DNA from: Saccharothrix australiensis
GTDB taxonomy: Bacteria; Actinomycetota; Actinomycetes; Mycobacteriales; Pseudonocardiaceae
NCBI RefSeq assembly: GCF_003634935.1
Contig: NZ_RBXO01000001.1
Location: 2,629,501-2,693,500, forward strand
DNA length: 64,000 nt
Direction: 5' to 3'
The notes beneath the pieces are model-generated. The model had not been told where the DNA came from, ran no database searches, and was given only the letters and a program-made list of their open reading frames with translations. Positions 35,144 through 44,087 of the stretch are shown here, in pieces. Every line of letters starts with the position of its first letter. The first letter of the stretch is position 1. The position numbers and the translations under genes were made by a program.

Positions 35144-36663
35144 GTCAGCTCCGCCTCCACCGATCCGTGCACGACGACCATGCCCTTGCCCAGCCGCTTC
35201 GCCGCGTACATCGCGGCGTCCGCGCTGCCCAGCAGGTCGTCCGCGGTCTGCGCCGGGTCGCGGCCCGCGCGGTGCGAGATGCCGATGCTCGCCCGGATGC
35301 GGTGCTCGCCGCCCGCGGTCCGGTGCGGCGACGACATCGCGGCCAGCACCCGTTCGCCCATCTCCTCCGGCCGCGACGGGTAGCCGGTCACCAGGATGCC
35401 GAACTCGTCGCCGCCCAGGCGCGCCACCGTGTCCTGCGGGCGCACGCAGTGCTGGAGGCGCTCGGCGACGATCCGCAGCACCGCGTCGCCCTCCGCGTGG
35501 CCGTAGTTGTCGTTGACGTCCTTGAAGCCGTCCACGTCGATGAACAGCACCACCAGCGGGTCCGCCCGGTCGAGCGCCGCGTCGAGGCGCTCCCGGAACA
35601 GCACGCGGTTCGCCACCCCGGTCAGCGGGTCGTGGTAAGCCTGGTGGCGCAGGCGTTCCCGGCTGTCGCGCAGCTGCTCCAGCAGCCGCACGTTGTCGAT
35701 CAGGGTGAAGAGCTGCCGCGCGATCACCAGCAGCACCACGCCCAGGCCGACGTAGATCTCGAACGGGTTCAGCCGCACCCCCGTCGCCGTGCCCACCACG
35801 ATGAACAGGCCGGTCACCAGCATCGGCAGGTAGGGCACGAGGATGTGCAGCAGCTCGCCCGCGCGCAGCCGCCCCGACTCCTGGCGGTCGCGGCCACCGC
35901 CGCCCGGCGCGACCGACGACAGGAAGAACAGCGCCGGGCACACCATGAAGCCGATGTCGGCGGCCGGCGGGATCGCGGTCGCGCCCTGCCCGACCAGGAA
36001 CGCGAACGCCCACCCGGACACCGACTGCGCCAGCGCCGCCAGCGCCACGAACAGCATCGGGAGCTGCCGCACCGAGCGGTGCGACCACGACGACACCAGC
36101 AGCACCACCAGCAGCACCAGGTACGCCGCCGGGTGCGCCACCACGGTCGCGAAACCCGGACCGGACGTCGCCCACGCCCGCACCATCGACTCCAGCAGCG
36201 ACACCCACGTGAGCACGAACAGCGAGCCGACCACGATCAGGCCGTCCAGCACGATCACCAGCCGGCTGCGGTGGTTGGGCAGCGAGCCCGTCGCGCCCTG
36301 GCCCAGCACCAGCACCGCGCACAGCGCGAGCACCGGCACCAGGATGAAGCCCAGCGGCGCGACCGTGGTCGACGGCAGCGAGACGCCCAGGAACACCTGG
36401 CCCCACGTCCACGCGCACAGGCCGACCACCAGGCTCGCCATCGAGGCGGCCATCCACAGCCGCCAGCGCCGGGCCGTGCCCCGCCGCCCGCGCGCCGAGC
36501 GCCAGTAGCAGACCATCGCGGCCGAGGCGCCCGCGAGCTGGGTGAACTTGTCGACCGTGACGGCCGCCGACCGGTCCAGCGCGCCCGAGACGACCAGCGA
36601 GACCACTCCGACCAGCAGCAGGCAGACGGCAGTCGTGAGGGCGCTGAACCGCCTCAGGGTCAT
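35140..36663 (-). CDS. Membrane-bound diguanylate cyclase (GGDEF)
   Basis: A 507-residue protein with about ten hydrophobic segments (residues ~10-315) and a cytosolic GGDEF domain (~335-500). Active-site features are intact: FIDVDGFKDVNDNYGHAEGD supplies the metal-binding Asp, and GGDEF is at residues 417-421. The RxxD inhibitory I-site is present as RPQD (408-411), five residues before GGDEF, so product inhibition is expected. No EAL domain. The membrane part has no named sensor domain. c-di-GMP controls development in filamentous actinomycetes, and this enzyme should contribute to that pool. ATG 36663. Confidence 0.92.
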   Translation of the reverse strand: MTLRRFSALTTAVCLLLVGVVSLVVSGALDRSAAVTVDKFTQLAGASAAMVCYWRSARGRRGTARRWRLWMAASMASLVVGLCAWTWGQVFLGVSLPSTTVAPLGFILVPVLALCAVLVLGQGATGSLPNHRSRLVIVLDGLIVVGSLFVLTWVSLLESMVRAWATSGPGFATVVAHPAAYLVLLVVLLVSSWSHRSVRQLPMLFVALAALAQSVSGWAFAFLVGQGATAIPPAADIGFMVCPALFFLSSVAPGGGGRDRQESGRLRAGELLHILVPYLPMLVTGLFIVVGTATGVRLNPFEIYVGLGVVLLVIARQLFTLIDNVRLLEQLRDSRERLRHQAYHDPLTGVANRVLFRERLDAALDRADPLVVLFIDVDGFKDVNDNYGHAEGDAVLRIVAERLQHCVRPQDTVARLGGDEFGILVTGYPSRPEEMGERVLAAMSSPHRTAGGEHRIRASIGISHRAGRDPAQTADDLLGSADAAMYAAKRLGKGMVVVHGSVEAELT

Positions 36664-36804
36664 GGCACCCCGCTCACGCCGCGACGGAGTCGATCAGTGG
36701 ACCGAGCCACTGTAATGAGCCGGTGACGCTGTGTCGACCTGGGGGTGTCCGATGGTCACCGGGCGCGTGTCGGTCCGCGGGCGCGGGCCGTCGCCCGGTA
36801 CGGT

Positions 36805-36820
36805 TCGAACTGGTGTTCGT
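36805..36820 (+). promoter_or_regulatory. LexA (SOS) box upstream of ruvC
   Basis: TCGAACTGGTGTTCGT, 15 of 16 positions fitting the actinobacterial LexA consensus TCGAAC-N4-GTTCGA (last base T instead of A). It lies 25 bp before the ruvC start. SOS control of ruvCAB is known in mycobacteria. Confidence 0.88.
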
Positions 36821-36844
36821 GACGGGCTCGGCGAGGGGACCAGC

Positions 36845-37450
36845 GTGCGCGTGTTCGGGGTCGACCCCGGCTTGACCAGGTGCGGTTTCGGGGTGGTCGA
36901 CGGAGGTCCGGGCCGCACCGTCCGCCCGGTCGCGGTGGACGTCGTGCGCACGCCCGCGGACGCCGACCTCGCCGTCCGGCTGCTGCTGCTGTCCGACGCG
37001 GTGGAGGAGTGGCTGGACCGCCACCAGCCGCAGGTGGTGGCGGTGGAGCGGGTGTTCAGCCAGCACAACGTGCGCACCGCGATGGGCACCGCCCAGGCGG
37101 GCGGCGTGGTGGCGCTGGCCGCCGCGCGCCGCGACCTGCCGGTCGTCTTCCACACGCCCAGCGAGGTCAAGGCCGCCGTGACGGGGTCGGGCCGGGCGGA
37201 CAAGGCGCAGGTCACGGCGATGGTCACCAAGCTGCTGGGGCTCAGGTCCGCGCCCAGGCCCGCCGACGCCGCCGACGCGCTCGCGCTGGCCATCTGCCAC
37301 CTCTGGCGCGCACCCATGCGGTCGCGCCTGGAGGAGGCCCAGGCGAGGGCCGCCGCGCTCGCCCGGACGCACCGCGCGAGACTTGCCCGAGCCAGTGCCC
37401 GACTGTCGGCCCCGCCGACGGCAGCCGAAACCGGAGGGAAGACCGAGTGA
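36845..37450 (+). CDS. ruvC: Holliday junction resolvase RuvC
   Basis: A 201-residue nuclease that cuts Holliday junctions in recombination repair. The catalytic acids are visible in [27 protein letters not shown] and [16 protein letters not shown] (the DxxD pair). The C-terminal ~35 residues after LWRAPMRSR are an Ala/Arg-rich tail longer than in E. coli but usual in actinobacteria. GTG 36845 is about 7 nt after GAGGGGAC. Its stop overlaps the ruvA start (GTGA). First gene of the SOS-controlled ruv operon. Confidence 0.96.
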   Translation: MRVFGVDPGLTRCGFGVVDGGPGRTVRPVAVDVVRTPADADLAVRLLLLSDAVEEWLDRHQPQVVAVERVFSQHNVRTAMGTAQAGGVVALAAARRDLPVVFHTPSEVKAAVTGSGRADKAQVTAMVTKLLGLRSAPRPADAADALALAICHLWRAPMRSRLEEAQARAAALARTHRARLARASARLSAPPTAAETGGKTE

Positions 37451-38037
37451 TTTCGTCGCTTCGTGGGCAGGTGCTGTCCATCGGACTCGATCACGTGGTC
37501 GTCGAGGTCGGCGGGGTCGGGTTCGCCGTGCAGGCCACGCCCGCCACGCTGGCCACGCTGCGCCGGGGCGAGGAGGCGCACCTGTCGACCTCGCTGGTGG
37601 TGCGGGAGGACTCGCTGACCCTGTTCGGGTTCGCCGACGCCGAGGCGCGCGAGCTGTTCGGGCTGCTCCAGACCGTGTCCGGGATCGGGCCGCGGCTCGC
37701 GCTGGCGACGCTGGCCGTGCTGGACCCGGACCAGCTGCGCGCCGCGCTGGGCGAGGGCAACATCACCGTGCTCACCCAGGTGCCCGGCATCGGGCGCAAG
37801 GGCGCGGAGCGGTTGATCATCGAGCTGCGCGACAAGGTGGGCAGGCTCCAGGACGCGCCCGCCGCGGCGGGCGGCAACGGCCAGGTGCGCGCGCACGTGG
37901 CGGAAGCGCTGCTCGGGCTGGGGTTCCCGGCCAAGCAGGCGGAGCAGGCCGTGGACGCGGTGCTCGCGGAGGACGGGGCGCTGGGCACGTCCGAGGTGCT
38001 GCGCCGGGCGCTGGCCGCGCTGGGGCGCAAGCGGTGA
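37447..38037 (+). CDS. ruvA: Holliday junction branch migration protein RuvA
   Basis: A 196-residue RuvA. Domain I is the OB fold ([20 protein letters not shown]-like start), domain II has two helix-hairpin-helix motifs ([20 protein letters not shown] and [20 protein letters not shown]), and domain III ([20 protein letters not shown]) contacts RuvB. It binds the junction and loads RuvB hexamers. GTG 37447 overlaps the ruvC stop. The next in-phase start is not ruvB but the extra ORF at 38034. Confidence 0.96.
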   Translation: MISSLRGQVLSIGLDHVVVEVGGVGFAVQATPATLATLRRGEEAHLSTSLVVREDSLTLFGFADAEARELFGLLQTVSGIGPRLALATLAVLDPDQLRAALGEGNITVLTQVPGIGRKGAERLIIELRDKVGRLQDAPAAAGGNGQVRAHVAEALLGLGFPAKQAEQAVDAVLAEDGALGTSEVLRRALAALGRKR

Positions 38038-38333
38038 GCCGCACCACCCGCGCCACGGTCACCGCCGCCACTCGGGCCGCCGCCACGGCCATGGACGGCA
38101 CCCGCGCCACCAGCACCCGCGCCACGGTCACCGCCGCCGCCACCCAGGCCATCGCCACGGCCGCGGACGGCACCACGGGCATCGCCCAGGCCGTCACCCG
38201 GACCACCGCCCGGACCGCTGCTCGCGCCGCCGCCACCCGTGCCTCCGCGTCCCCCGCCCCGCCCACCCGCGCCTCCGGCGGACCCGCCTCCCGCGGCGGG
38301 GCCACCCCGCGCCGCCCGGCGGTGGCCCGGTGA
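38034..38333 (+). CDS. Ala/Thr/Arg-rich small ORF wedged between ruvA and ruvB
   Basis: A 99-codon frame from GTG 38034 to TGA 38333 that overlaps ruvA by 4 nt (GTGA) and ruvB by 4 nt (GTGA), so ribosomes could pass through all four ruv genes by coupled translation. The product is almost only Ala, Thr and Arg (for example [20 protein letters not shown]), strongly basic and without hydrophobic core; a 25-bp stretch starting ACCCGCGCCACGGTCACCGC occurs at 38045 and again at 38114. No family recognised. Either a lineage-specific disordered, possibly DNA-binding peptide or a repeat expansion kept in frame to preserve coupling. In other actinobacteria ruvA and ruvB are normally adjacent. Confidence 0.5.
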   Translation: MSRTTRATVTAATRAAATAMDGTRATSTRATVTAAATQAIATAADGTTGIAQAVTRTTARTAARAAATRASASPAPPTRASGGPASRGGATPRRPAVAR

Positions 38334-39394
38334 ACCCGGAGTTGGAGGGCGACGACGACACCCTCAACCCGCTGCCCGACCCGACCGAGCGGGACGTCGA
38401 GTCGACCCTGCGCCCCAAGGACCTGGCCGAGTTCGTCGGCCAGCCCAAGGTGCGCGAACAGCTCGAACTGGTGCTGCACGGCGCGCTGCGGCGCGGCGCG
38501 CCGCCCGACCACGTGCTGCTGTCCGGCCCGCCCGGCCTCGGCAAGACCAGCCTGGCCATGATCATCGCGGCCGAGTTGGGCGCCTCGCTGCGCATCACGT
38601 CCGGCCCGGCGCTGGAGCGCGCGGGCGACCTCGCCGCGATGCTGTCCAACCTGGTCGAGGGCGACGTGCTGTTCATCGACGAGATCCACCGGATGGCGCG
38701 GCCCGCCGAGGAGATGCTGTACCTGGCGATGGAGGACTTCCGGGTCGACGTGGTGGTCGGCAAGGGTCCGGGCGCGACCAGCATCCCGCTCGACATCGCG
38801 CCGTTCACGCTGGTCGGCGCGACCACCCGGTCGGGCGCGCTGACCGGCCCGCTGCGCGACCGGTTCGGGTTCACCGGGCACATGGAGTTCTACCGGCCCG
38901 ACGAGCTGGAGCTGATCATCCGCCGGTCGGCCGGCATCCTGGGCGTCGACCTGCGGGAGGACGGCGCGCGGGAGATCGCCGGGCGCTCGCGCGGCACGCC
39001 CCGCATCGCCAACCGGCTGCTGCGCCGCGTGCGCGACTTCGCCGAGGTGCGCGCGGACGGTGCGGTGACCCGCGAGGTCGCCCGCGCCGCGCTGGCCGTC
39101 TACGACGTGGACGAGCTGGGCCTCGACCGGCTCGACCGGGCGGTGCTCGGCGCGCTGGTCAGGTCGTTCGGCGGCGGGCCGGTGGGCGTCTCGACGCTGG
39201 CCGTGGCGGTGGGCGAGGAACCCACCACCGTGGAGGAGGTCTGCGAGCCGTACCTCGTGCGAGCGGGTATGTTGGCCCGCACGCCGCGTGGTCGGGTCGC
39301 GACCGCGTCGGCGTGGCTGCACCTGGGGCTCCAGCCGCCCGCGAAGGCCCCCGGCGAGGCCACCCGGTCGCTGTTCGACGACGCCGACGACTGA
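38330..39394 (+). CDS. ruvB: Holliday junction branch migration ATPase RuvB
   Basis: A 354-residue AAA+ motor of the RuvAB complex. Walker [10 protein letters not shown], Walker [19 protein letters not shown], sensor 1 [20 protein letters not shown], arginine finger region [20 protein letters not shown] and the C-terminal winged helix ([35 protein letters not shown]) are complete. GTG 38330 is fixed by similarity beginning at [20 protein letters not shown] and by the overlap with the preceding small ORF. Co-expressed with ruvC and ruvA under SOS control. Confidence 0.96.
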   Translation: MNPELEGDDDTLNPLPDPTERDVESTLRPKDLAEFVGQPKVREQLELVLHGALRRGAPPDHVLLSGPPGLGKTSLAMIIAAELGASLRITSGPALERAGDLAAMLSNLVEGDVLFIDEIHRMARPAEEMLYLAMEDFRVDVVVGKGPGATSIPLDIAPFTLVGATTRSGALTGPLRDRFGFTGHMEFYRPDELELIIRRSAGILGVDLREDGAREIAGRSRGTPRIANRLLRRVRDFAEVRADGAVTREVARAALAVYDVDELGLDRLDRAVLGALVRSFGGGPVGVSTLAVAVGEEPTTVEEVCEPYLVRAGMLARTPRGRVATASAWLHLGLQPPAKAPGEATRSLFDDADD

Positions 39395-39489
39395 GCGCGA
39401 TTCCTGACCTGGCACAATCGGCGTCGGTACCCCAGAAATCCGGACGTTCCGGGCAGACCTGTCCCGCCGCGCCGGTTGAACGGAGAATG

Positions 39490-39846
39490 ATGGGCAACCT
39501 GTCTTCCTTGATGTTCCCGCTGCTGCTCGTGCTGCTCGCGGTGCCGCTGTTCCTCAGCGCCCGCAAGCAGAAGAAGGCGGTGGCCGAGCAGCAGGCGCTG
39601 CTCAACTCCCTGGAGCCGGGCGACCGGGTCATGACGACCTCCGGGCTGTACGCGACCGTCGCCGACGCGAGCGACGACACCACCATCGACCTGGAGATCG
39701 CGGACGGCGTCGTCACCACGTGGCTGCGGCAGGCGATCCGGGAGAAGGTCGCCGTGGACGCGGACGAGTCCGACGCCGTCGTGGACGACGTGGACGACGC
39801 CGACGCGGTGGTCGAGACCCCGGTGCAGCAGGACAGCAAGAAGTAG
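39490..39846 (+). CDS. yajC: Preprotein translocase subunit YajC
   Basis: A 118-residue single-TM accessory subunit of the Sec translocon. It has an N-terminal TM (LMFPLLLVLLAVPLFLSARK), the conserved LNSLEPGDRVMTTSGLYATV motif and an acidic, disordered C-terminus (ADESDAVVDDVDDADAVVET). ATG 39490 is favoured over ATG 39487 because GGAG at 39482-39485 is then 4 nt away. It lies between ruvB (95 nt) and secD, the conserved actinobacterial order. A hairpin at 39867 separates it from secDF. Confidence 0.93.
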   Translation: MGNLSSLMFPLLLVLLAVPLFLSARKQKKAVAEQQALLNSLEPGDRVMTTSGLYATVADASDDTTIDLEIADGVVTTWLRQAIREKVAVDADESDAVVDDVDDADAVVETPVQQDSKK

Positions 39847-39866
39847 CAGCGCGAGAGGCCACGGGG

Positions 39867-39890
39867 TTGTGCCGCGCGACGGCGGCACAA
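39867..39890 (+). terminator. Terminator hairpin after yajC
   Basis: TTGTGCCGC (39867-39875) and GCGGCACAA (39882-39890), perfect 9-bp stem, 6-nt loop, 20 nt after the yajC stop codon. Confidence 0.6.
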
Positions 39891-40180
39891 TCCTCCCGGT
39901 CCCGTGTGCCCGGAGCGCTCGCACCGGTCGTGCGCGGGCGCTCGCGCCGGGGCCGCGGCAACACCGCCGCGGGGCAATCCGGAAGGGGCACGTCCGTTCT
40001 CCGCCCCGCCCCGCCGATTCACCGGGGCACACCCGGTCAAGTGTGAACGCCGAACGGTCGCTGTGATTGATCCGGTGAACGTCTTATGGCCGTTCGGGAT
40101 TACCACCGTCGTTCCGCGACCCGAGCGGAACCGGTGACAGACAACTCACGCGGTGCGGGGTACGCTGCGCAATCACCCGG

Positions 40181-40231
40181 CAGGGCAGTGTCGGGTGGGC
40201 AAGCGCTGCCCTGATCCGTGCAGCACGGATC
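40181..40231 (+). promoter_or_regulatory. Two adjoining stem-loops in the secD leader
   Basis: CAGGGCAG (40181-40188) pairs with CTGCCCTG (40206-40213); immediately after, GATCCGTGC-A-GCACGGATC (40213-40231) is a perfect 9-bp dyad. They lie 49-99 nt before the secD start. They could be regulatory RNA structure or an operator. Confidence 0.45.
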
Positions 40232-40279
40232 GCGGCGGCGTTCGACATCATCTTCGGAGTTCTAGGAGACGGACGGACC

Positions 40280-42097
40280 GTGGCACCTCCGGCCGGACAA
40301 ATCCGCCCCGCGAAGTACTTGGGCGCGTTTGTCCTCATCGTGGTCGCGCTGTACTCCTTGGTGTTCTTCACCGGGAACGGCAAAGCGACTCCCAAGCTCG
40401 GCATCGACCTCCAGGGTGGCACGCGCGTCACGCTGACCGCCCGCGCCCCGGACGGTCAGACGCCGACGGACCAGGCCCTCGACCAGGCTCGTGACCTGAT
40501 CGAGACCCGCGTGAACGGGCTCGGCGTCTCCGGCGCGGAGGTCGTCCGCGACGGCACCAACCTGGTGATCACGGTCCCCGGCGCGGACAGCGAGGGCGCC
40601 AAGCGCCTCGGCCAGACGGCGAAGCTGAACTTCCGCAAGGTCGTCGGCTCGCCGCAGCCGAACGCGCAGCCCGCGCCGCCGTCGTCCAGCGCGCCGGCCA
40701 CCTCGGGCTCGGCCGCGCCGACCACGACGCCGAGCGCGCCCGCCGGTTCCGAGAACGCCACCGCGCCCACCACCACCGCGCAGGGCCGCCCGGCCCCGGC
40801 GCTGGAGGGCCAGCCGGAGACCTCGACGCCGCCCGCCTCGACGCCGCCCGCCACGACGACGTCGGCCAAGCCGGAGGTCGACTGCCGCAAGGTGTTCCGC
40901 GGCGAGTACTCGGAGAAGCCCGAGGACGCCATCGCCGAGTCCCGCGCCTGCCGCCAGGACCCGTCGCTGACCACGCTGGACGCGCAGACCGTCGCGCAGG
41001 CGCTCGGCGCGTTCACCTGCCCGACCAAGGACCCGCTGCTGGGCAACGACGACCCGTCGCTGCCGCTGCTCACGTGCGACCAGAAGAACGAGTTCAAGTA
41101 CGTCCTCGCGCCGGTGAACCCGCCCAAGGACGGCAGCGTCAAGGACGACGACTTCAGCCTGTACTCCCGCCTCAGCGGTGAGGACATCAAGGACGCCGTC
41201 TCGGGCACCGACCCGCAGGGCGCCGGCTTCATCGTCAACCTGACGTTCGAGGGCGACGGCGGCGACAAGTGGGGCAAGTTCACCTCGGCGAACGTGTCCC
41301 AGCAGGTCGCCGTGGTGCTGGACAGCCAGGTGGTGTCCGCGCCGAACATCAACGAGCCCATCCTGGGCGGTTCGACGCAGATCTCCGGCAAGTTCACCCA
41401 GAAGGATGCCGAAGGTCTCGCGAACGTGCTGAAGTACGGCTCGCTGCCGCTGTCGTTCGAGGCGTCCGAGGCGGAGACGGTGTCCGCGACGCTGGGCCTG
41501 TCCTCGCTCCAGGCGGGCCTGATCGCGGGCGGCATCGGCCTCGCGCTGGTCTTCCTGTACTGCCTGCTCTACTACCGCCTGCTCGGGATGCTGACGATCC
41601 TGTCGCTGGTGCTGTCCGGCGTCGTGGTCTACGCGGTGCTGGTGCTGCTCGGCCGCTGGATCGGGTTCACGCTCGACCTCGCGGGCATCGCCGGTTTCAT
41701 CGTCTCCATCGGTATCACGGCGGACTCGTTCGTCGTGTTCTTCGAACGGCTGAAGGACGAGGTGCGGGAAGGCCGCACGTTCCGCTCCGCCGTGCCCCGC
41801 GCGTGGGTCCGCTCGCGCCGCACGATCCTCTCGGCGGACGCGGTCAGCTTCCTCGCCTCGGCCATCCTGTGGATCATCGCGGTGGGCCAGGTGAAGGGCT
41901 TCGCGTTCACCCTCGGCATGTCGACCGTCCTCGACCTGGTCGTGGTCTTCCTGGTCACGCACCCGCTGGTCGCGATGGTCTCCAAGTCGAAGTCCCTGTC
42001 CAGCCCGAAGCTGTCCGGCCTGGGCGGGGCCGTCCAGGCGGGCGCCGACGAGCGGGCCCTGTCGGCTGCCAAGCGCGCCGCCGTGAAGGAGGTCTGA
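40280..42097 (+). CDS. secD: Protein translocase subunit SecD
   Basis: A 605-residue membrane subunit that with SecF uses the proton motive force to drive late steps of Sec export. TM1 (YLGAFVLIVVALYSLVFFTG), the P1 head with GIDLQGGTRVTLTA and LVITVPGADSEGAKRLGQTA, and the five C-terminal TMs (GLIAGGIGLALVFLYCLLYY through LGMSTVLDLVVVFLVTHPLV) are present, as is ADSFVVFFERLKDEVREGR. A Pro/Thr/Ser/Ala-rich linker (~residues 130-195) interrupts the periplasmic-type domain; this occurs in actinobacterial SecD, but it is long here. GTG 40280 with AGGAG 11 nt upstream. SecF follows after 4 nt. Confidence 0.95.
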   Translation: MAPPAGQIRPAKYLGAFVLIVVALYSLVFFTGNGKATPKLGIDLQGGTRVTLTARAPDGQTPTDQALDQARDLIETRVNGLGVSGAEVVRDGTNLVITVPGADSEGAKRLGQTAKLNFRKVVGSPQPNAQPAPPSSSAPATSGSAAPTTTPSAPAGSENATAPTTTAQGRPAPALEGQPETSTPPASTPPATTTSAKPEVDCRKVFRGEYSEKPEDAIAESRACRQDPSLTTLDAQTVAQALGAFTCPTKDPLLGNDDPSLPLLTCDQKNEFKYVLAPVNPPKDGSVKDDDFSLYSRLSGEDIKDAVSGTDPQGAGFIVNLTFEGDGGDKWGKFTSANVSQQVAVVLDSQVVSAPNINEPILGGSTQISGKFTQKDAEGLANVLKYGSLPLSFEASEAETVSATLGLSSLQAGLIAGGIGLALVFLYCLLYYRLLGMLTILSLVLSGVVVYAVLVLLGRWIGFTLDLAGIAGFIVSIGITADSFVVFFERLKDEVREGRTFRSAVPRAWVRSRRTILSADAVSFLASAILWIIAVGQVKGFAFTLGMSTVLDLVVVFLVTHPLVAMVSKSKSLSSPKLSGLGGAVQAGADERALSAAKRAAVKEV

Positions 42098-42101
42098 CCC
42101 G

Positions 42102-43280
42102 ATGGCACAGTCCAAGGGCAGCGTGTTCCACCGGCTGTACGTCGGGACGGGCGCGTTCGACATCGTCGGCAAGCGCAAGCGCTGGTACGTCCTGTTCGGC
42201 CTGATCCTGCTCGTGTGCACGGCCTCGATGATCTTCAAGGGCTTCAACGCGGGCATCGACTTCACCGGCGGCACGCGCGTCCAGCTGCCCGCGGTGTCGG
42301 CCTCCGGCCCGATCAGCACCGACGCGGCCAAGGAGAGCTTCACCAAGGCGCTGGGCGAGGAGCCCACGGCCGTGCAGTCCGTCGGCACCGGCGCGTCGGC
42401 CACCCTCCAGATCCGCTCGGAGACGTTGGACGCGGCGAAGGTCGCGACCCTCAAGACGGCCCTGAACAACGACCTCCAGCCCACCGGCGGCCTCGACACG
42501 ATCAGCGACAGCGCCGTGTCGGCGTCCTGGGGCGACGCGATCACCACCAAGGCGCTGATCGCGCTCGGCGTGTTCTTCCTCGCGGTGGCGATCTTCCTGG
42601 CGCTCTACTTCGAGTGGCAGATGGCCGTCGCGGCGCTGGTCGCGGTGGTGCACGACGTCGTCATCACGGCCGGCATCTACTCGCTGGTCGGGTTCGAGGT
42701 CTCGCCCGCGACGGTGATCGGCCTGTTGACCATCCTCGGCTTCTCGCTCTACGACACGGTCGTGGTGTTCGACAAGGTCAAGGAGAACACCAGGGGCATC
42801 CTGGGCCTCACCCGCCGCACCTACGGCGAGGCGGCCAACCTGGCGGTCAACCAGACCCTGATGCGGTCGATCAACACGTCGCTGATCGCCCTGCTGCCCG
42901 TGCTGGGCCTGCTGGTGATCGGCGTGGGCCTGCTCGGCGTCGGCACGCTGAAGGACCTGGCGCTGGTGCAGCTGACCGGTATGGCGATCGGCGCGCTGTC
43001 GTCGATCTACATCGCCACCCCGGTCGCGGTGGACCTGAAGATGCGCGACCCGCGCTACCGCGCGCAGGCGGCCCGCGTCCAGGCCAGGCGCGACAACCTG
43101 GCGCGCAAGGCGACGGGCGAGCCGGCCACCGGCGGCGACGTCGTCGAGTCCACCGACGACGAGGCGCTCCAGGCGGAACTCCGCAAGGAGAAGGCCCTGA
43201 CGGCCGCCGCCGGCGTCCCGTCCCGCACCGGCAAGGCCGCCGACGCGCGCCGCCGCCCGACCGGCAAGAAGCACCGTTGA
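42102..43280 (+). CDS. secF: Protein translocase subunit SecF
   Basis: A 392-residue partner of SecD. It has TM1 (WYVLFGLILLVCTASMIFKG), the conserved NAGIDFTGGTRVQLP and the TM block ITTKALIALGVFFLAVAIFL through FSLYDTVVVFDKVKENTRGI. The Asn/Asp/Arg loop TLMRSINTSLIALLPVLGLL is also there, followed by a basic C-terminal tail (RRRPTGKKHR). ATG 42102 is 4 nt after secD. Its stop overlaps the TTG of apt (TTGA), so apt is coupled to it. Confidence 0.95.
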   Translation: MAQSKGSVFHRLYVGTGAFDIVGKRKRWYVLFGLILLVCTASMIFKGFNAGIDFTGGTRVQLPAVSASGPISTDAAKESFTKALGEEPTAVQSVGTGASATLQIRSETLDAAKVATLKTALNNDLQPTGGLDTISDSAVSASWGDAITTKALIALGVFFLAVAIFLALYFEWQMAVAALVAVVHDVVITAGIYSLVGFEVSPATVIGLLTILGFSLYDTVVVFDKVKENTRGILGLTRRTYGEAANLAVNQTLMRSINTSLIALLPVLGLLVIGVGLLGVGTLKDLALVQLTGMAIGALSSIYIATPVAVDLKMRDPRYRAQAARVQARRDNLARKATGEPATGGDVVESTDDEALQAELRKEKALTAAAGVPSRTGKAADARRRPTGKKHR

Positions 43281-43795
43281 GACTGGACCGAGCCCTGGGG
43301 CTGCTGCGTGAGGTCCCGGACTTCCCCGAACCGGGGGTCGTCTTCCGGGACCTCACGCCGGTCCTGGCCGACCCGGACGCCCTGCGCGCGGTCGTGGACG
43401 GCCTCCAGGACAAGATCCACCCGGACACCCAGGTCGTGGCCGCGATCGAGTCGCGCGGCTTCCTCCTGGGGGCGGCCCTCGGCTACGGCTGGCACTACGG
43501 CGTCGTGCCCCTGCGCAAGCCGGGCAAGCTCCCGGCCGTGGCGCACCGCGTCTCCTACGACCTGGAGTACGGCACCGCGACGCTGGAGCTGCCGGCGGAC
43601 GCCATCAGCCCCGGCCGGCACGTCGTGGTCGTGGACGACGTGCTGGCGACGGGCGGCACGGCGGCAGCGGCGTGCGCCCTGGTGGAGCGGGCGGGCGGCG
43701 TGGTGACCGGCGTGTCCGTGGTGCTGGAGATCCCGGCCCTGGGCGGCCGGGACCGCCTACCAGGCCGCTCCGTGAACGCCCTGCTGACCGTCTGA
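43277..43795 (+). CDS. apt: Adenine phosphoribosyltransferase
   Basis: A 172-residue type I phosphoribosyltransferase that salvages adenine to AMP using PRPP. The N-terminal VPDFPEPGVVFRDLTPVLAD, the base-binding GVVPLRKPGKLP, and the PRPP motif HVVVVDDVLATGGTAAAACA are all present. The start is TTG 43277, overlapping the secF stop (TTGA); no other start keeps the conserved N-terminus. The secDF-apt-rel order is conserved in actinobacteria, linking purine salvage genes with the (p)ppGpp enzyme. Confidence 0.95.
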   Translation: MRLDRALGLLREVPDFPEPGVVFRDLTPVLADPDALRAVVDGLQDKIHPDTQVVAAIESRGFLLGAALGYGWHYGVVPLRKPGKLPAVAHRVSYDLEYGTATLELPADAISPGRHVVVVDDVLATGGTAAAACALVERAGGVVTGVSVVLEIPALGGRDRLPGRSVNALLTV

Positions 43796-43840
43796 CAGTT
43801 GACACCAAGGCCACCTACGGGCCCCGTGCACCCCGCACGC

Positions 43841-43873
43841 GGCACTGCTTCGAGCGAAGCTCGGAGCAGTGCC
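43841..43873 (+). terminator. Terminator hairpin after apt
   Basis: GGCACTGCTTCGAGC (43841-43855) pairs with GCTCGGAGCAGTGCC (43859-43873) through 15 bp including one G-T, loop GAA. It lies 46 nt after the apt stop. The remaining 291-bp apt-rel gap has no ORF; TATCCT at 44057 may be the rel -10. Confidence 0.7.
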
Positions 43874-44087
43874 GCCATCCTCGGTGGCCGGCCCGTCCGG
43901 CGAGGACGCTTCTCAAGCTTCGACCCCGAGCCGCGCCGCACTGCTCCGCCCAACCCCGCACCGCGCTGATTCGCCTGAACGAACCCCCCGGTGCAGTTCG
44001 TCGTGTGAAGTTCACCGCTCACCGTCCAGCACCCCGGCCAACGCCCCCCACGGAGTTATCCTCGATTCCTAGACCCGAGGAGCGTGG

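Larger units (their letters stand above)
39847..40279 (+). other. yajC-secD intergenic region with three hairpins
   Basis: 433 bp without a supported gene. It contains a likely yajC terminator at 39867-39890, a stretch with lower GC near 40050-40110, TACGCT at 40161-40166 as a possible -10 box, and two stem-loops (40181-40213 and 40213-40231) in what would be the secD 5' leader. Confidence 0.5.

Noticed and set aside
34679-36457. 592-codon minus-strand ORF continuing upstream of the cupin
   Set aside because: Only its last 154 codons are the cupin; the rest lies out of frame inside the diguanylate cyclase gene. GTG 35143 overlaps the cyclase stop and is the real start.
36803-36812. GGTTCGAAC resembling a tRNA T-loop
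   Set aside because: Part of the LexA box before ruvC; no acceptor or anticodon stems around it.
40262-42550. 762-codon minus-strand ORF over secD/secF
   Set aside because: Shadow of secD and secF; Arg/Gly/His-rich, while the plus strand encodes conserved Sec proteins.
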